Part shown: piece after piece, positions 1 through 10,331 of the stretch
How the letters are laid out: each line of letters opens with the position of its first letter
How positions within the stretch are numbered: position 1 is the stretch's first letter
Assembly: GCF_902806685.2 (NCBI RefSeq)
Contig: NC_048539.1
Coordinates: 14,424,378-14,488,377 of the forward strand
Length of the DNA stretch: 64,000 bases
Reading direction: 5' to 3'
From: Maniola hyperantus
Taxonomy: Eukaryota; Arthropoda; Insecta; Lepidoptera; Nymphalidae
The notes under the pieces: model-generated
Told to the model about the DNA's origin: nothing
What the model saw: only the letters and a program-made list of their open reading frames with translations
Databases searched by the model: none
Made by a program: the position numbers and the translations under genes

Positions 1-400
1 GATGTGAACCGGTCTTCGGTACTATGGTCACAAAAAGCGGCCAGATGCGAGTCAGACTCGCACGCGAAGGGTCCCATACCACCGTATATTATGTCCCGCA
101 AATTTAGTGACTTCAGCACTAGACTGAAGTTTCGAGCTGATGCTATACTTTTATTTTGGCTGACGTCAAAATGACGTCATTTCGATGTTAATGAGACATG
201 GTTCCAGCGCAATAGCAATTTGCGGGACTTATACAAGATTATTGTAGGTATTTTTTAATTTTTTTAACTTTTATGGCGGCCATCTTGAAATTTTTATTAT
301 AATTATATTGTTAAGACGGCAATAGAAATACGTATTCTGTGAAAATTTCAATTTTGTACCTATTATGGTTCATGAGATACATCGCGGCAGACAAAGGGAT
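1..400. mobile_element. GGTTCCGTACC-family short repeat, interrupted
   Basis: The segment opens with a degraded form of the 'CGGCCAGATGCGAGTCAGAC' end seen in other copies (2.4 kb, 38.2 kb) and has the 'GGCGGCCATCTTGAAA' body motif found near 4.6, 16.9 and 34.4 kb. A different MITE (90-232) is nested inside it. The left end lies outside the window. No coding potential. Confidence 0.6.
90..232. mobile_element. MITE-A copy 1 (GTCCCGCAAATT inverted-repeat element)
   Basis: Left end ATGTCCCGCAAATT and right end AATTTGCGGGACTTAT are inverted repeats. Two more copies lie at 5937-6090 (opposite orientation) and 39,883-40,061. The interior has two TGACGTCA-like (CRE-type) sites in a row near 160-180. 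About 143 bp and no ORF, so a non-autonomous DNA transposon; superfamily not assigned. Confidence 0.75.
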
Positions 401-785
401 GAATGGAAAACCCACCACCTCCCATGACCTCACGGTTATATGGGTCGAAGCGCGGGAGGGCACCCGTTCGGTACTTGCTCGGTAGCTCTTTCACGGGGCG
501 CCTTCTTGACTCCCTACAATTTTTTTCTATCTTATTCTTATCCCTATGAGTCTTTCTCCCTTTTCTGGGGCAGACGTATACTAGCACGGAGATCCCCGCG
601 TGCCCCGCGGCCCGGATCCTTTCTCAATCTCAAGTACCCACTGGTCCTCGATGACGCTCCGAACTGTTCCGCCTCTTATGCCATTGAAGCGCGAACTCCC
701 GTAGCTTGGATGGACGGCTAGGACAGCGTAAGCTTAGTGATAGGGGCCCCGTTGGCACCCTTGCGTACGGAACCCTGAAAAAACA
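401..785. other. GC-rich segment of unknown nature
   Basis: Clearly richer in G+C than its surroundings and ending at 768-777 in CGGAACCCTG, the terminal motif of the GGTTCCGTACC repeats. It may be an insert in that repeat or the body of a longer family member. ORFs run through it on both strands (440-721 plus, 363-587 minus), but neither has a domain I recognise, and open frames are expected from the base composition. Confidence 0.3.
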
Positions 786-1107
786 CAAATTTCCAAGCCA
801 CTAACATGTGCCGCTGGGTCCGGCAGCTTCAGTGTGTAGACAACTTTAGACATTCGAGCCAAATAGTTTTTATTTTTACATTTATAAAATGCATCAAGCA
901 AAATTGGTGGATGCTCTTATAATCGATTTTTTTAAAGTTCACCATTATTACATAGCGCTTTGAGCCCGGCTGTTGGATTACCTTGTACAAAGGATTTCTG
1001 CTTTGCTTGCTTTTTTTTTTGCAGGAACTTTCAAGAGATTTACTTACCATGTTGTATCATGTTAGGAAGTATTTTACGAGTGAAAACTCAAAAGTAGTCT
1101 AATAATT
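786..1107. other. No recognisable feature
   Basis: AT-rich sequence with one poly(T) tract near 1010. I see no conserved protein motif, inverted repeat or RNA structure here. Confidence 0.5.
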
Positions 1108-1215
1108 TTACTGAAAGTGGCAGGAAACATATGGATGAGGAAGGCGGATGACCATGTTTGGTGGCATGCTCTCGAAAAGGCCTTTGTCCAGCAATGGACG
1201 CATGCAGGCTTGAAT
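1108..1215 (+). pseudogene. LINE reverse-transcriptase C-terminal remnant
   Basis: The plus strand translates to the tail typical of a lepidopteran LINE ORF2: AGNIWMRKADDHVWWHALEK followed by AFVQQWTHAG, the end reached just before the 3' UTR. Only about 32 residues remain and no upstream RT motifs are visible. A 5'-truncated dead insertion is the simplest reading. A related tail is at 4785-5045. Confidence 0.6.
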
Positions 1216-1496
1216 GTTCCATTGCTGGTTAGTTGGCTGCTGCCATGTGACATGACCTATCTAATACGAGCTTCTTGTAACTTATCCTTGATATTTTTTT
1301 ATGGAAATGAAATGTTAGCCTTTTACTAAAAACTCACCAGTTGGTACTTAACTGATGCTGTATAGTCTAAAATAAAATCGGGCTAACCGAAAACTGGCAG
1401 TTTTTATGAAATTCAACCGTTAATCGTTTGCAGGTGGAATGGTCAGTGGTCATGGCCAACGGCTTTTACCAGACCAAATAGACTGTTGCGTCATCA

Positions 1497-1648
1497 GTAA
1501 AGTACGCGACAGGTTGAGATAATAATCGGGGTGGGGACGCCCCGCACACCCGCACAGTCCACGCTCTAACCCAGTGCGGGCGAGCGCGGGTGACGTGCCC
1601 CCCAGCCTTATACCCCGCTTGCCATCTTGACTTGTCGCGGACTATAGT
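1497..1648. mobile_element. MITE-B copy 1
   Basis: Imperfect inverted termini (AGTACGCGACAGGTTGAGAT and ATCTTGACTTGTCGCGGACT) enclose a GC-rich core with GGGGACGCCCCGCACACC. A better preserved copy is at 36,617-36,772. About 150 bp, no coding capacity. Confidence 0.7.
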
Positions 1649-1747
1649 TAGTAGTGTCAATAGTGCCAGTAGCTAGTAGGTTGAAAAGGTCGATAATATT
1701 TGAAAATAATATAATTATAACAATGCGTTAAAGGTGTTGCGAAGTTT

Positions 1748-1930
1748 CAGTACGCGGCAGAAAATAATGCACATCGACCTTTAGAAGGAGATAGCGGATT
1801 TGTAGAGCATTGTCTCTGACGTTGGGACCGACAAAACGTCATATAATAGATATGAGTGACAGAGACAACGTTCTACAAAGTCGAAATATCATGCTAAAGG
1901 CCGATGTACATTTCTTTCTGCCGCGTACTG
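1748..1930. mobile_element. MITE-C copy 1
   Basis: The element opens CAGTACGCGGCAGAAA and closes TTTCTGCCGCGTACTG, a perfect 16-bp terminal inverted repeat. The interior has further inverted pairing (TAGAGCATTGTCTCTGACGT against GTGACAGAGACAACGTTCTA). A partial copy lies at 8283-8420. Confidence 0.75.
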
Positions 1931-2167
1931 TACTGGCTAGCACGTACCAATAAGGTACAAAAAACAGTAATCCCAGATTTATTAAAATTAAATTTCAATC
2001 TGTGTTACCTACCAAGTTGGTCCATCGACTTACAATAAAGCGCCTAGCAGCGGGTAACATTTTCGGTACCTATTGTTTCCGTTTTAATTAACTCTTGTCG
2101 ATGAACACTTACTCGGATTTTATATAAATTGCCAGCTATGTAAACAAATGTGGCGGCATCCATTGAA

Positions 2168-2378
2168 CTATAGCTAGTGTTCCAAAAGGCTCGAGCCTTT
2201 TAGCCCTAATTTTGAGACGCCTATAAGCTTTAAATAAAGGCTCAGCCCAAAAAGGACTCAAGCCTTTTTTACGGCTGAGCTCTTTTTTAGACTCATCCGT
2301 TAGCTGAGTTCTAAAAAGAACTCCGAGCCTTAAAATAAAGGGCTAAAGGGCTCGAGTCCTTTAAATCACTAGCTATAG
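2168..2378. mobile_element. MITE-D with AGGCTCGAGCC internal repeats
   Basis: Termini CTATAGCTAGTG and CACTAGCTATAG are perfect 12-bp inverted repeats, followed inward by further pairing (GGCTCGAGCCTTTTAGCCC against GGGCTAAAGGGCTCGAG). The whole 211 bp can fold back. No ORF and no second copy seen in this window. Confidence 0.75.
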
Positions 2379-2402
2379 CCCATTGAGATTTATGATTTAA
2401 AT

Positions 2403-2838
2403 TAAAAAAACAGGCCAAGTTCGAGTCGCGCACCGAGGGATCCGTACTCGGATATTTTTTGACATTTTGCACAATAAATCAAAAACCATTACGCATAAAA
2501 ATAAATAAAAATCTGTTTTAGTATATACAGGTAAAGCCCTTTCATATGATACCCCACTTGGTACAGTTATCTTACTTTGAAAATTGAAAATTTTGTTTAT
2601 TAACACATTTTTTTTTTGTGTGACGTAACCACAAATTCACGGTTTTCGGATTGATTCCTTTACTTGTGCTATAAGACCTACCTACGCCAAATTTCATGAC
2701 CCTATGTCAACGGGAATCACCCAATCGGTTTTCTTGACAGATACGACAGACAGACGGACAGACAGATAGACAAACAGTCAGACAACTGATCCTATAAGGG
2801 TTCCTATTTTCCTTTTGAGGTACGGAACCCTAAAAACT
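2403..2838. mobile_element. GGTTCCGTACC-family repeat, near full length
   Basis: Starts near AACAGGCCAAGTTCGAGTCG and ends GGTACGGAACCCTAAAAAC. It matches the copy at 38,255-38,718 through its whole length, including the ATTCACGGTTTTC block and a GACAGACAGACGGACAG run. Length about 435 bp, no coding capacity. Confidence 0.75.
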
Positions 2839-3124
2839 AAGATTTAGTTAATAAGATTTTTATTAGACTAGGCTATTAGCTCTGTGAACAAATATTTTCA
2901 CAGTAGTTAAGTTATTTAAACGAATTTTAGAATAAACTGAGTTGCAACAAAGCCTTTGTCTTTCCACCCACCCTGGAAGCTGCCGCTTTCGTATTTAGCT
3001 ATTAATAATTTCTAAATTTTCAATATTATATAATATTATGTATATTAGTCTTATTTATTGGGGATGTGGTGAGAAAATTTTGTGTTGCGCAAGTTATGCC
3101 GGAAATTGGATTGTAGATTTACAA
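2839..3124. other. No recognisable feature
   Basis: AT-rich linker between two repeats; nothing supportable is seen. Confidence 0.5.
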
Positions 3125-3348
3125 GCGAACTAGTTTATACTCGTAGACTTTGTCCACGTAGACTACGAAAATTTTAAACCCCTGTTTTACCCCTTTAGGC
3201 ATTGAATTTTCAAAAATCCTTTCTTAGCGGACGTCTACGTCATATAACTATCTGCATGCCAAATTTCAGCCCGATCCGTCCAGTAGTTTAAGCTGTGCGT
3301 TAATAGATCAGCCAGTCAGTTTTTCCTTTTATATTTAAACACTTAGGT
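3125..3348. mobile_element. GACTTCGTCCGCG-family repeat
   Basis: Diverged copy of a family with a GACTT(C/T)GTCC(G/A)CGT start, a 'CATGCCAAATTTCAGCCCGA' centre and a terminal run of CAGT units before TTTTCCTTTTATATTT. At least seven other copies occur in the window. Confidence 0.65.
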
Positions 3349-3514
3349 AACGCATTGTAGATTGTAGGTTTGGTTAAGTATATATTATACTCAATCAGAT
3401 ACCTATAATTAATTGATGCGCGAACGTATCTTCCTATAGACTACTAAAGCACAAAATAATTATTTTTTATGTTAAGTATACAAGATTTTTGTCTCTATTG
3501 TACTAGGTATTAAT

Positions 3515-3727
3515 CCATACTTAATATTATAAAGTGTGTCTGTCTGTCTGTCTGTCTGCTAGCTTTTCACGGCTCAACGTTCAACCGATTTTGACGAAAT
3601 TTGGTACAGAGATAGCTCGCATCCCGGGGAAGGACATAGGCTACTTTTGATCCCGGAAAATCAAGGAGTTCCCACAGGATTTCGTAAACACCTAAAGCCA
3701 CGCGGGTGAAGCCGCGGGCATCAGCTA
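3515..3727. mobile_element. TCTG-repeat family copy (first of tandem pair)
   Basis: Begins with (TCTG)n after AATATTATAAA, then GCTAGCTTTTCACGGCTCAA, and ends GCCGCGGGCATCAGCTA. The next copy starts immediately at 3728, so the two lie head to tail. No ORF has RT or transposase motifs. Confidence 0.7.
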
Positions 3728-3965
3728 TCTATACTAATATTATAAATGCGAGGGTGTGTCTGTCTGTCTGTGTGTCTGTCTGTCTGTCTGTCTGCTAGCT
3801 TTTCACGGCTCAACCGTTCAACCGATTTTGACGAAATATGGTACAGAGATAGCTTGCATCCCGGGGAAGGACATAGACTACTTTTGATCCCAGAAAATCA
3901 AGGAGTTCCTACAGGATTTTGTAAACACCTAAAGCCACGCGGGTGAAACCGCGGGCATCAGCTAG
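3728..3965. mobile_element. TCTG-repeat family copy (second of tandem pair)
   Basis: Closely similar to 3515-3727 with a longer (TCTG)n tract and the same ending. The tandem layout suggests either unequal exchange or insertion of one copy at the simple repeat of the other. Confidence 0.7.
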
Positions 3966-4132
3966 TGCCTCATAAAAAGGTGGCAGCCCTAACTTAATAT
4001 TTTAGATACAGTCTCTACCGCACAGTCACTGGTAGCGCGTGTGGATGCAATGCAACAGGTCTGAGCGTTGAACCGGCACAAAGCCTGTAACACTCGCCAA
4101 ACTTAATTACAGCTTCACTTTGGCTGCAGACT

Positions 4133-4280
4133 CATTTTTAGGGTTCCGTACCTCAAAAGGAAAAACAGAACCCTTATAGGATCACTTTGTTGTCTGTCTG
4201 TCTGTCGGTCTGTCGGTCTGTCAAGAAACCTACAGGGTACTTCCCGTTGACCTAGAATCATAAAATTTGGCAGGTAGGTA
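4133..4280. mobile_element. GGTTCCGTACC-family fragment
   Basis: Starts TTTTTAGGGTTCCGTACC and runs through the TGTCTGTCTGTCGG tract to TTTGGCAGGTAGGTAGATCT, so it is the terminal third of the family in reverse orientation relative to 2403-2838. Confidence 0.65.
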
Positions 4281-4477
4281 GATCTTACAGCAGACATTAG
4301 GGGGAAAATGACCGTTGAGCTATCGAGGCTCTAAATTTATTAAAATTTTAATTCAGAGTGAAGCAAAGGATTCTAATTCCTATAGTATACTTATTCTATT
4401 CCTATAGTATAGAGATTCTATGGTAAAAGCCTGAGCGTAGCGAGGTTAGTCATGATAAACATAGCTAATATTCTATT

Positions 4478-4692
4478 TTTTAAGGTACGTAACCATAAAA
4501 AACAGGAGCATAGTACTAAACCTCCGCTGTTCGTCCGTCCTTCTGTCTGTCGGTGGGCTATATCTAACAGTAATAGGTAGATAGTTGAAATTTTCATTTC
4601 TATTGGCGCTATAATAAGAATTTCAAAATGGCCGGCATGAAAATTTAAAAAAAAAACTACGGAACCCTTCGTGTGCGAGTCCGACTAGCACT
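4478..4692. mobile_element. GGTTCCGTACC-like repeat, related subfamily
   Basis: Has the CCGTCCTTCTGTCTGTCGG tract, the 'TTTCAAAATGGCCGGCATGA' body and the CGGAACCCTTCGTGTGCGAG end shared with 16,720-17,000 and 34,280-34,510. Confidence 0.6.
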
Positions 4693-4784
4693 TAGAAGAT
4701 TTTTTTAAATTATTGTAGAGCCATTTTAATGGGAGCGTAATTAGTAATTACTATAAAGTATAAATATTATTCAGAAATGAGGAG

Positions 4785-5045
4785 ATCCGTAGGAGAACTA
4801 GAGTAACCGATATAGCTCAACGGGCTGCAAAGCTGAAGTGGCAATGGGCACATAGTTCGTAAAACCGATAGACGTTGGGGTCTCAAGGTGTGGAATGGCG
4901 ACCTCGCACCGGAAAACGCGGCGTTGGAAGACCCCCCACTAGGTGGACGGCATCAGAAAAGTCGCAGTCTGGAAGTCCCTACAAGAGACCTATATCCAGC
5001 AGTGGACGTCTATCGGTTGATGATGATGATGATGATGATGATAAA
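4785..5045 (+). pseudogene. LINE ORF2 3' end with (GAT)n tail
   Basis: The plus strand encodes VTDIAQRAAKLKWQWAH and, after stops, GVEWRPRTGKRGVGRPPTRW. These are characteristic C-terminal blocks of lepidopteran LINE reverse transcriptases. It ends in ATCGGTTGATGATGATG with at least seven GAT units, the usual LINE tail. In-frame stops and missing RT motifs show it is a dead, 5'-truncated copy. A minus-strand relative is at 57,465-57,640. Confidence 0.75.
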
Positions 5046-5334
5046 TATTATTCGTATTCCACGAATAATACAACGCAACACACAACTACAGCAATAAAAC
5101 GTTGTAGTACTTTATAGATACACGTATCATGGCGTGGATTCAACGCAACAGGTCGGAAACGTCAAGCCAATGCAAATCCTTTAACACCCACTGAACTTAA
5201 TTATGCATACAGCATACAGCCTTGATTTTGTTTCAAACTACGCTCCAACCCAGTTTTGCTTCACGATTTGCGTAGTCTACATTGGGTATGAGGTGCAGCC
5301 TAGGTGAAAGTTGAGTTGCGCGAACCGCTATAAT

Positions 5335-5735
5335 GTCTGTAAATTTAAAAAAAAAACGGTTTTTTTTGTTACTTGTGTGCTGTGCTATGAGACCTAGTTT
5401 CTTGCTTTTCATGATTCTAGGTCAATGGAAAATACTGATAGTCACAATTATTTTTAATGCGTTTCTTTCTTACTCCGTAGAGGGGTGATGTAGAGGCATG
5501 CTGCCTCTTCTAAGGCTGGCAAGAAAACAGTTGCCAGCCTTAGAAGAGGCAGCGTGCCTCTACAGACTTAGCAATTTGATTTTTTATAGCTCCAAGTGAC
5601 GTAGATTTAAGTACTTACTTGATATCAATTTCAACTTGATACCTCCATATTTTCCTCAGAAAAACCGTCTTGACTGACAGACGGACAACGAAGTGGTCCT
5701 ATGAGGGTTCTTTTTTTCGAGATACCATATCATAA
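5335..5735. mobile_element. Degraded GGTTCCGTACC-family copy carrying a hairpin
   Basis: Pieces of the family (ATTCTAGGTCAATGG near 5415, TGACAGACGGACAACGAAGT near 5665) flank the perfect-looking hairpin at 5491-5562, suggesting an insertion into an old copy. Confidence 0.45.
5491..5562. repeat. 32-bp-arm hairpin, 8-nt loop
   Basis: Left arm 5491-5522 begins TAGAGGCATGCTGCCTCTTC; right arm 5531-5562 is its reverse complement with one mismatch (A/G near the outer end). The loop is GAAAACAG. A tiny inverted-repeat transposon or a small-RNA hairpin are both possible. Confidence 0.85.
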
Positions 5736-5936
5736 TTGACGAAATAATCTATCGTAATAACCATAAAAGGCGCATTGTTGAAAGAGCCCATTAACGTATT
5801 TGCTGCTAAAGTAAATGTGTTTTTGATTGCTTGTCAGGTGTAGACCGCTGGACTCCAATTACCGAGCAATCGATTGGTTGTCGAGGCGGACGACGCGACC
5901 GCCAGCACTTTACTTAATGCGTCTATTTATTTTATT

Positions 5937-6090
5937 ATAAGTCCCGCAAATTGCTATTGCGCTGGAACCATGTCTCATTAACATGGAAAAGACGTATATT
6001 TAAGTAAAATATAATCAGCTCGAAACTTCAGTCTAGTGCTGACGTCACTAAAATGGCGGCCACGCGCATTAGCAATTTGCAGGACTTATA
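5937..6090. mobile_element. MITE-A copy 2 (inverted)
   Basis: Starts ATAAGTCCCGCAAATTGCT and ends AGCAATTTGCAGGACTTAT. Orientation is opposite to copy 1. The interior keeps the 'CTGACGTCACTAAAATGGCG' motif. Confidence 0.8.
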
Positions 6091-6382
6091 CTTCCTCGTA
6101 TTAATATTGCGGTTTAAAAGGTTGTAATTTTATTAATCTCACGTTGGAGCTATTGAGATGAAATTCACAGTTTAAAATCATAATGTGGTTATGATCTTTG
6201 ATCAGAATCGGGATTACGATGAGATATACCTCTCGTATAGGTTCACTCAATTTACACGCTGGCGAAGCAATGTACAATGGTATTAATATGTCAATAAATT
6301 CAATAAACTATGTAAATGTAACTTCCGACTCGGTATGCGATTTGACGTTGCTGTAAGCATACCGAGAATATATCTCTTCTAT

Positions 6383-6627
6383 ATATTAAAAAAAAAAAGA
6401 TTCCGACGAATTGAGAACCTCCTCCTTTTTTTGAAGTCGGTTAAAAATGAATCGTTGAATGTGTTGCTGATCGCAAATCTCGAGAACTGCTGAGCTGATT
6501 TCGCTAATTCTTTTTTTATAATATTCCTTGAAGTACGAGGATGGTTCTTGCGGAGAGAAAAATTTAAAAACTTCCTGAAATAGAATCTACTGTTAGGCGG
6601 TACGAAGTTCGCCGGGGTAGCTAGTTG
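6383..6627. mobile_element. CCCCGGCGAACTTCGTACC-family copy
   Basis: Starts near GATTCCGACGAATTGAGAAC, contains CGCAAATCTCGAGAACTG and ATTCCTTGAAGTACGAGGAT, and ends TTAGGCGGTACGAAGTTCGC. Shared with 25,185-25,372, 27,520-27,690 and 37,785-37,975. Non-coding. Confidence 0.65.
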
Positions 6628-7184
6628 TTTGTTTCAATATAAAGCTACGACCACATCTGCGTGTCGAGAGCGCGGGATGTGAGATGCTATGCGGGAGCGG
6701 CTACGACTACGCGAATTTAAATTTGCAAGTGTAGTGGTTGCGTACGTGTGCATGGCCGTCATTAAACGTCGGAGGCGACCGCTGCGTGGCTGACGTTCGC
6801 GCTTCATAGTTGCTTTGGTACTGCGCTACCATTTTTTCATGGATAAAGTATTATCCAAACCTGTTTTTTTTACAAATTTTCTTTTTATCGGAATAGGCAT
6901 GCACTTGACTTCTATCACAACAAGTTACGTAATGATCGACCCCTTTCTGATCAGTGAATAGAAACGCTGAGCGGTGTCTAAAAGGCTGTTCATAATATTA
7001 AGGAAAAGGTTGTTTTAGTCACCGACCAATTTATCCGAAACGTTTAAGAAACGGATCCGCAAATCATGTTCCTAAAGCTATTGAAACAATGTTTTAAATT
7101 AACCTCGCTTTGTTGGTTACAAAAGGTTAGAAAGATTTTTGTTTTATTAAGAGACAACAAAGCCGGATTTTCTCGAGGCGACCC

Positions 7185-8107
7185 TTGTCTACACTAATAT
7201 TATAAAGAGGAAAACTTTGTTTGTTTGTTTGTTTGTTTGTTTGTTTGTTTGTTTGTACTGAATAGGCTCAAAAACTACTGGACCGATTTTAAAAATTCTT
7301 TCACCATTCGAAAGCTACATTATCCATGAGCAACATAGGCTATATTTTATTTTGGAAAAAAATAGGGTTCCGTAAGATATTTGGGTTTTTCGGACACAAG
7401 GTGTAAAAAATCAACCAGAAAAGTTACTTATTTTGCGTACGCTGCCTAAACTATAAAAGATAGAACCATAAAATGTTCTAATTAATTGTAGATCTTATAA
7501 ATATCTACAAAAAAGTCCGCGACACACTATACCCATCTATGTCGAGTGAGGCACAGCAACCATTTTTTTATTTAAAAATCTTGAATTTTTTTTGGACTAC
7601 ATTTAAACGCGTTTATTTTACTCATGCTATTAATCCTTATCAAAATAAATGATTTCATCACTAAGAACAGTTTATGGAGATAATATTTGGTCTTTGAATG
7701 ATTAAAATTGGACGTTTGGTTTTGAAGTTATGGCGAAATTAAAATATTACGATTTCTGCTGCACGGCCCGATGTCGTTAAGTTTGTTTGTAGGGGGTAAT
7801 CTTTAGAACTACTGAACCGATTTTAAAAATTCTTTCACCAGTAGAAAGCTACATTATTCCTGAGTGACATAGGCTATACGGGATCTTTAAAAACCTAAAT
7901 CTACGCGGGCGAAGCCGCGGGGATCAGCTATATTATATAAAGAGGCCATGTCGTTAAGTTTGTTTGTAGGGGTAATCTTTGGAACTACTGAACTGATTTT
8001 AAAAATTCTTTCACCAGTAGAAAACTACATTATTCCTGAGTGACATAGGCTATACGGGATCTTTAAAAACCTAAATCTACGCGGGCGAAGCCGCGGGGAT
8101 CAGCTAG
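7185..8107. mobile_element. Two tandem (GTTT)n short-repeat copies
   Basis: The first copy opens with a perfect (GTTT) run at 7216-7252. A block beginning GATGTCGTTAAGTTTGTTTG occurs twice (about 7770 and 7947) and each ends GCGAAGCCGCGGGGATCAGC. The head-to-tail arrangement parallels 3515-3965. Confidence 0.65.
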
Positions 8108-8282
8108 TTTTAATTACAATGTTTAATACTAATTTACACCAAAGGACTCTTAAAAATCTCCCTCAAATCAAAAAAGGGGTTACCGCTTAATTGGTTCGAT
8201 TTTCTTATTTAACATTTTTTCTAAAAATAATAACAAGGAAAAGCTTACAATAAAAACACTGTTGAAAATATTAATTATTTGT

Positions 8283-8420
8283 TCATGAGCAATAGAGCGT
8301 TGTCGCTGTCGTTGAGACCGACAAAACGTGACATAGGTATGAGTGGGAGAGAAAACGCTCTACGAAGGCGAAATCTCTTTCTAAAGGTCGAGGTACAATA
8401 TTTCCTGCCGGCTACTGTAA
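8283..8420. mobile_element. MITE-C partial copy
   Basis: Shares the blocks GAGACCGACAAAACGT and TCTAAAGGTCGA(G/T)GTACA with 1748-1930 and ends TTTCCTGCCGGCTACTGTA. The left terminus is missing. Confidence 0.6.
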
Positions 8421-8424
8421 TTAT

Positions 8425-8869
8425 GTACGAGTCAAAGCCATCCGAGCGTGTAGAAACTATTGTAGGTACTCGTATGATATAGGATCAATGTAATCCGTGA
8501 CTCACAATATGTAGACAAGTGAAAGCGGGTGTAAAATGGTAAAAAGAAAAAGGAGTGAAAGGAAATAAAATGATTCGATCTATTGTAGGCACGTTACAAT
8601 ACGTTCAAGGACCCGTGCTAGTTACGATCCGCCAACTGAGCTGTAATCTTATATTTTCTATTGAACTGAGACTGAATGGTTCTTAACAAAGTAATAAAAG
8701 TATCGGCTGAATACTGAAACCATGAGCGAGACCAATAATTAATCTATGACTGAAACTTTTACAGAAAGTTGAAGCGTCTCAAACGCTGAGTATTTTTTGA
8801 CATTTGTTGTAGGTACATATTAGCGAAAAAATAACAGAGAAAGAGGTAATCAGAAAAAGCAGGTATCAG
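8425..8869. other. No recognisable feature
   Basis: AT-rich sequence without a conserved motif or structure that I can support. Confidence 0.5.
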
Positions 8870-9176
8870 TTATTATAAATGCGAAAGTGTTTGTTGGTTT
8901 GTTGGTTTGTCCTTCAATCACGTCGCAACGGTGCAACGGATTGACGTGATTTTTTACATGGGTATAGATAAAAAACCTGGAGAGTGACATAGGCTAGTTC
9001 AGTAAAATCCCGTGGGAACTCTTTAATTTTCCGCGATGAAAAGTAGCCTATGTCAGTCTCCATGTCTTTACCTGTTCTTATCCATGCAAAAAATCATCTC
9101 GATCTGTTGCTCCGTTGCGGCGTGATAGAAGAAAAAACCAACAAACAAGTACACTTTCGTTTTTTTTAATATGGGT
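8870..9176. repeat. Inverted pair of short-repeat copies
   Basis: Left arm starts TTATAAATGCGAAAGTGTTT and runs to GAGAGTGACATAGGCTA; the right arm has the same blocks reversed (TAGCCTATGTCAGTCTCC, ending ACACTTTCGTTTTTTTTAAT). The two copies are head to head, making a 300-bp imperfect palindrome. Confidence 0.65.
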
Positions 9177-9855
9177 AGTGCATCTCTTGCTTTATAAGAA
9201 CGGCTATAATAAGATAGGTATGTATGGAGGAGATTATCCTTCTCGGCGAAATTAGGGAACTAATCCCAACGTATACGCATTCGTGGAATATCAATTACGT
9301 CGAGAAACAAATTGCACATTTAGATTCAAATTCCCCATTCCAAATCATCATTTTGCAAATCCACACAAAATAGAACTAAACAACAATCAGTTTAGAAACT
9401 AAATAGAATGAGCAAAATGGTCGCATATTTAAATGTATGTATGTACATACCACAATCAAGGAGATGGCCAATCCCAAATACATTATTTGCCCCATAAAAA
9501 AAAAGTTTATGCGTCACGATGAAACTTCTACCTTTGGGTTGGTTTTCCTGTGTAAATTAATAATAAATAGTATTTTGACCCTAGATAGTGGGGTTGTTAC
9601 TATATACTAGCTGTAAATAAAATGGCAGTAAACAATAACAGAAAATGAAAGTACTTCTTTTTAGAATGACTTTTAAAGCCCGCTAGCTCCTAGGTTTCTA
9701 TTTATGTCTTTCAATTTGTAAACTAATTTAATTACATTTATATAGTTAGGTCTCTTGGTATTTTTCACTATACTGCTTTCACTATTCACTATGGGGCAAT
9801 TTTGGGCCATCTCCTTTGATGTTTTTATTTGTCGATAGGTTGAACCTAATGGTAA
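9177..9855. other. AT-rich stretch with one inverted repeat
   Basis: The only structure noted is AATCAAGGAGATGGCC near 9463 and its approximate reverse complement GGCCATCTCCTTTGAT near 9806, each with an inner TGCCCCATA/TATGGGGCA pair. This may be a relic element of about 360 bp. No genes recognised; the minus ORF at 9673-9921 overlaps the repeats. Confidence 0.4.
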
Positions 9856-10006
9856 GATTACACCTAACGAGTACAGTGGCGAGTCAGTGTCCTCGGCCGA
9901 GTACTCGGTTGGTATAAACACTTTACCACAAGTAATGTTAATACGTTTATACGTCTCGGCCGAGTGACATTTTACTGTCTCGCTTCACTACTCGGTAGGT
10001 GTAATC
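9856..10006. mobile_element. MITE-F (GATTACACC inverted repeats)
   Basis: Termini GATTACACCTAACGAGTACA and CTACTCGGTAGGTGTAATC pair imperfectly over about 28 bp. The interior has two copies of CTCGGCCGAG, itself a palindrome. No ORF. Confidence 0.6.
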
Positions 10007-10152
10007 AGCCCATAATTGCACGGGTCGTGGGCACGACGGGACTGCTCTGCTACGAGAGATGGAGTTCGAGCTGTCATAGGCAGTAGCGAACTAGCCTCTT
10101 TCTTGTACTTTTCGCTGGATCCTGAGCTAGTCGCAGAACCACTACAGGAACG

Positions 10153-10331
10153 ATTTTATAACAATAGTTTTGGAGCAACGGATCGACGTGATTTTTGTAT
10201 GGGTATAGTGAAAGAGCTGGAAAGTGACATAAGCTACTTTTTATCCCGAAAAAACAAAGCCTTCCCACGGAATTTTAAAAACCTAACTCTACGCAGGCGT
10301 TTTAAAATTCCGTTTTTAAAATCGGCTAGTA
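10153..10331. mobile_element. TCTG/GGGAT-family short-repeat copy
   Basis: Contains GGATCGACGTGATTTTTGTA, AAGTGACATAAGCTAC and a CCCACGGAATTTTAAAAACC ending. The (TCTG)n head is missing; the end is duplicated as an inverted GGAATTTTAAAA/TTTTAAAATTCC pair. Confidence 0.55.

Noticed and set aside
440..721. 93-residue ORF in the GC-rich block
   Set aside because: An opposite-strand ORF overlaps it, no domain is recognised, and the block is bounded by repeat ends.
4875..5117. Poly-Asp or poly-Met ORFs
   Set aside because: Translation of the LINE (GAT)n tail.
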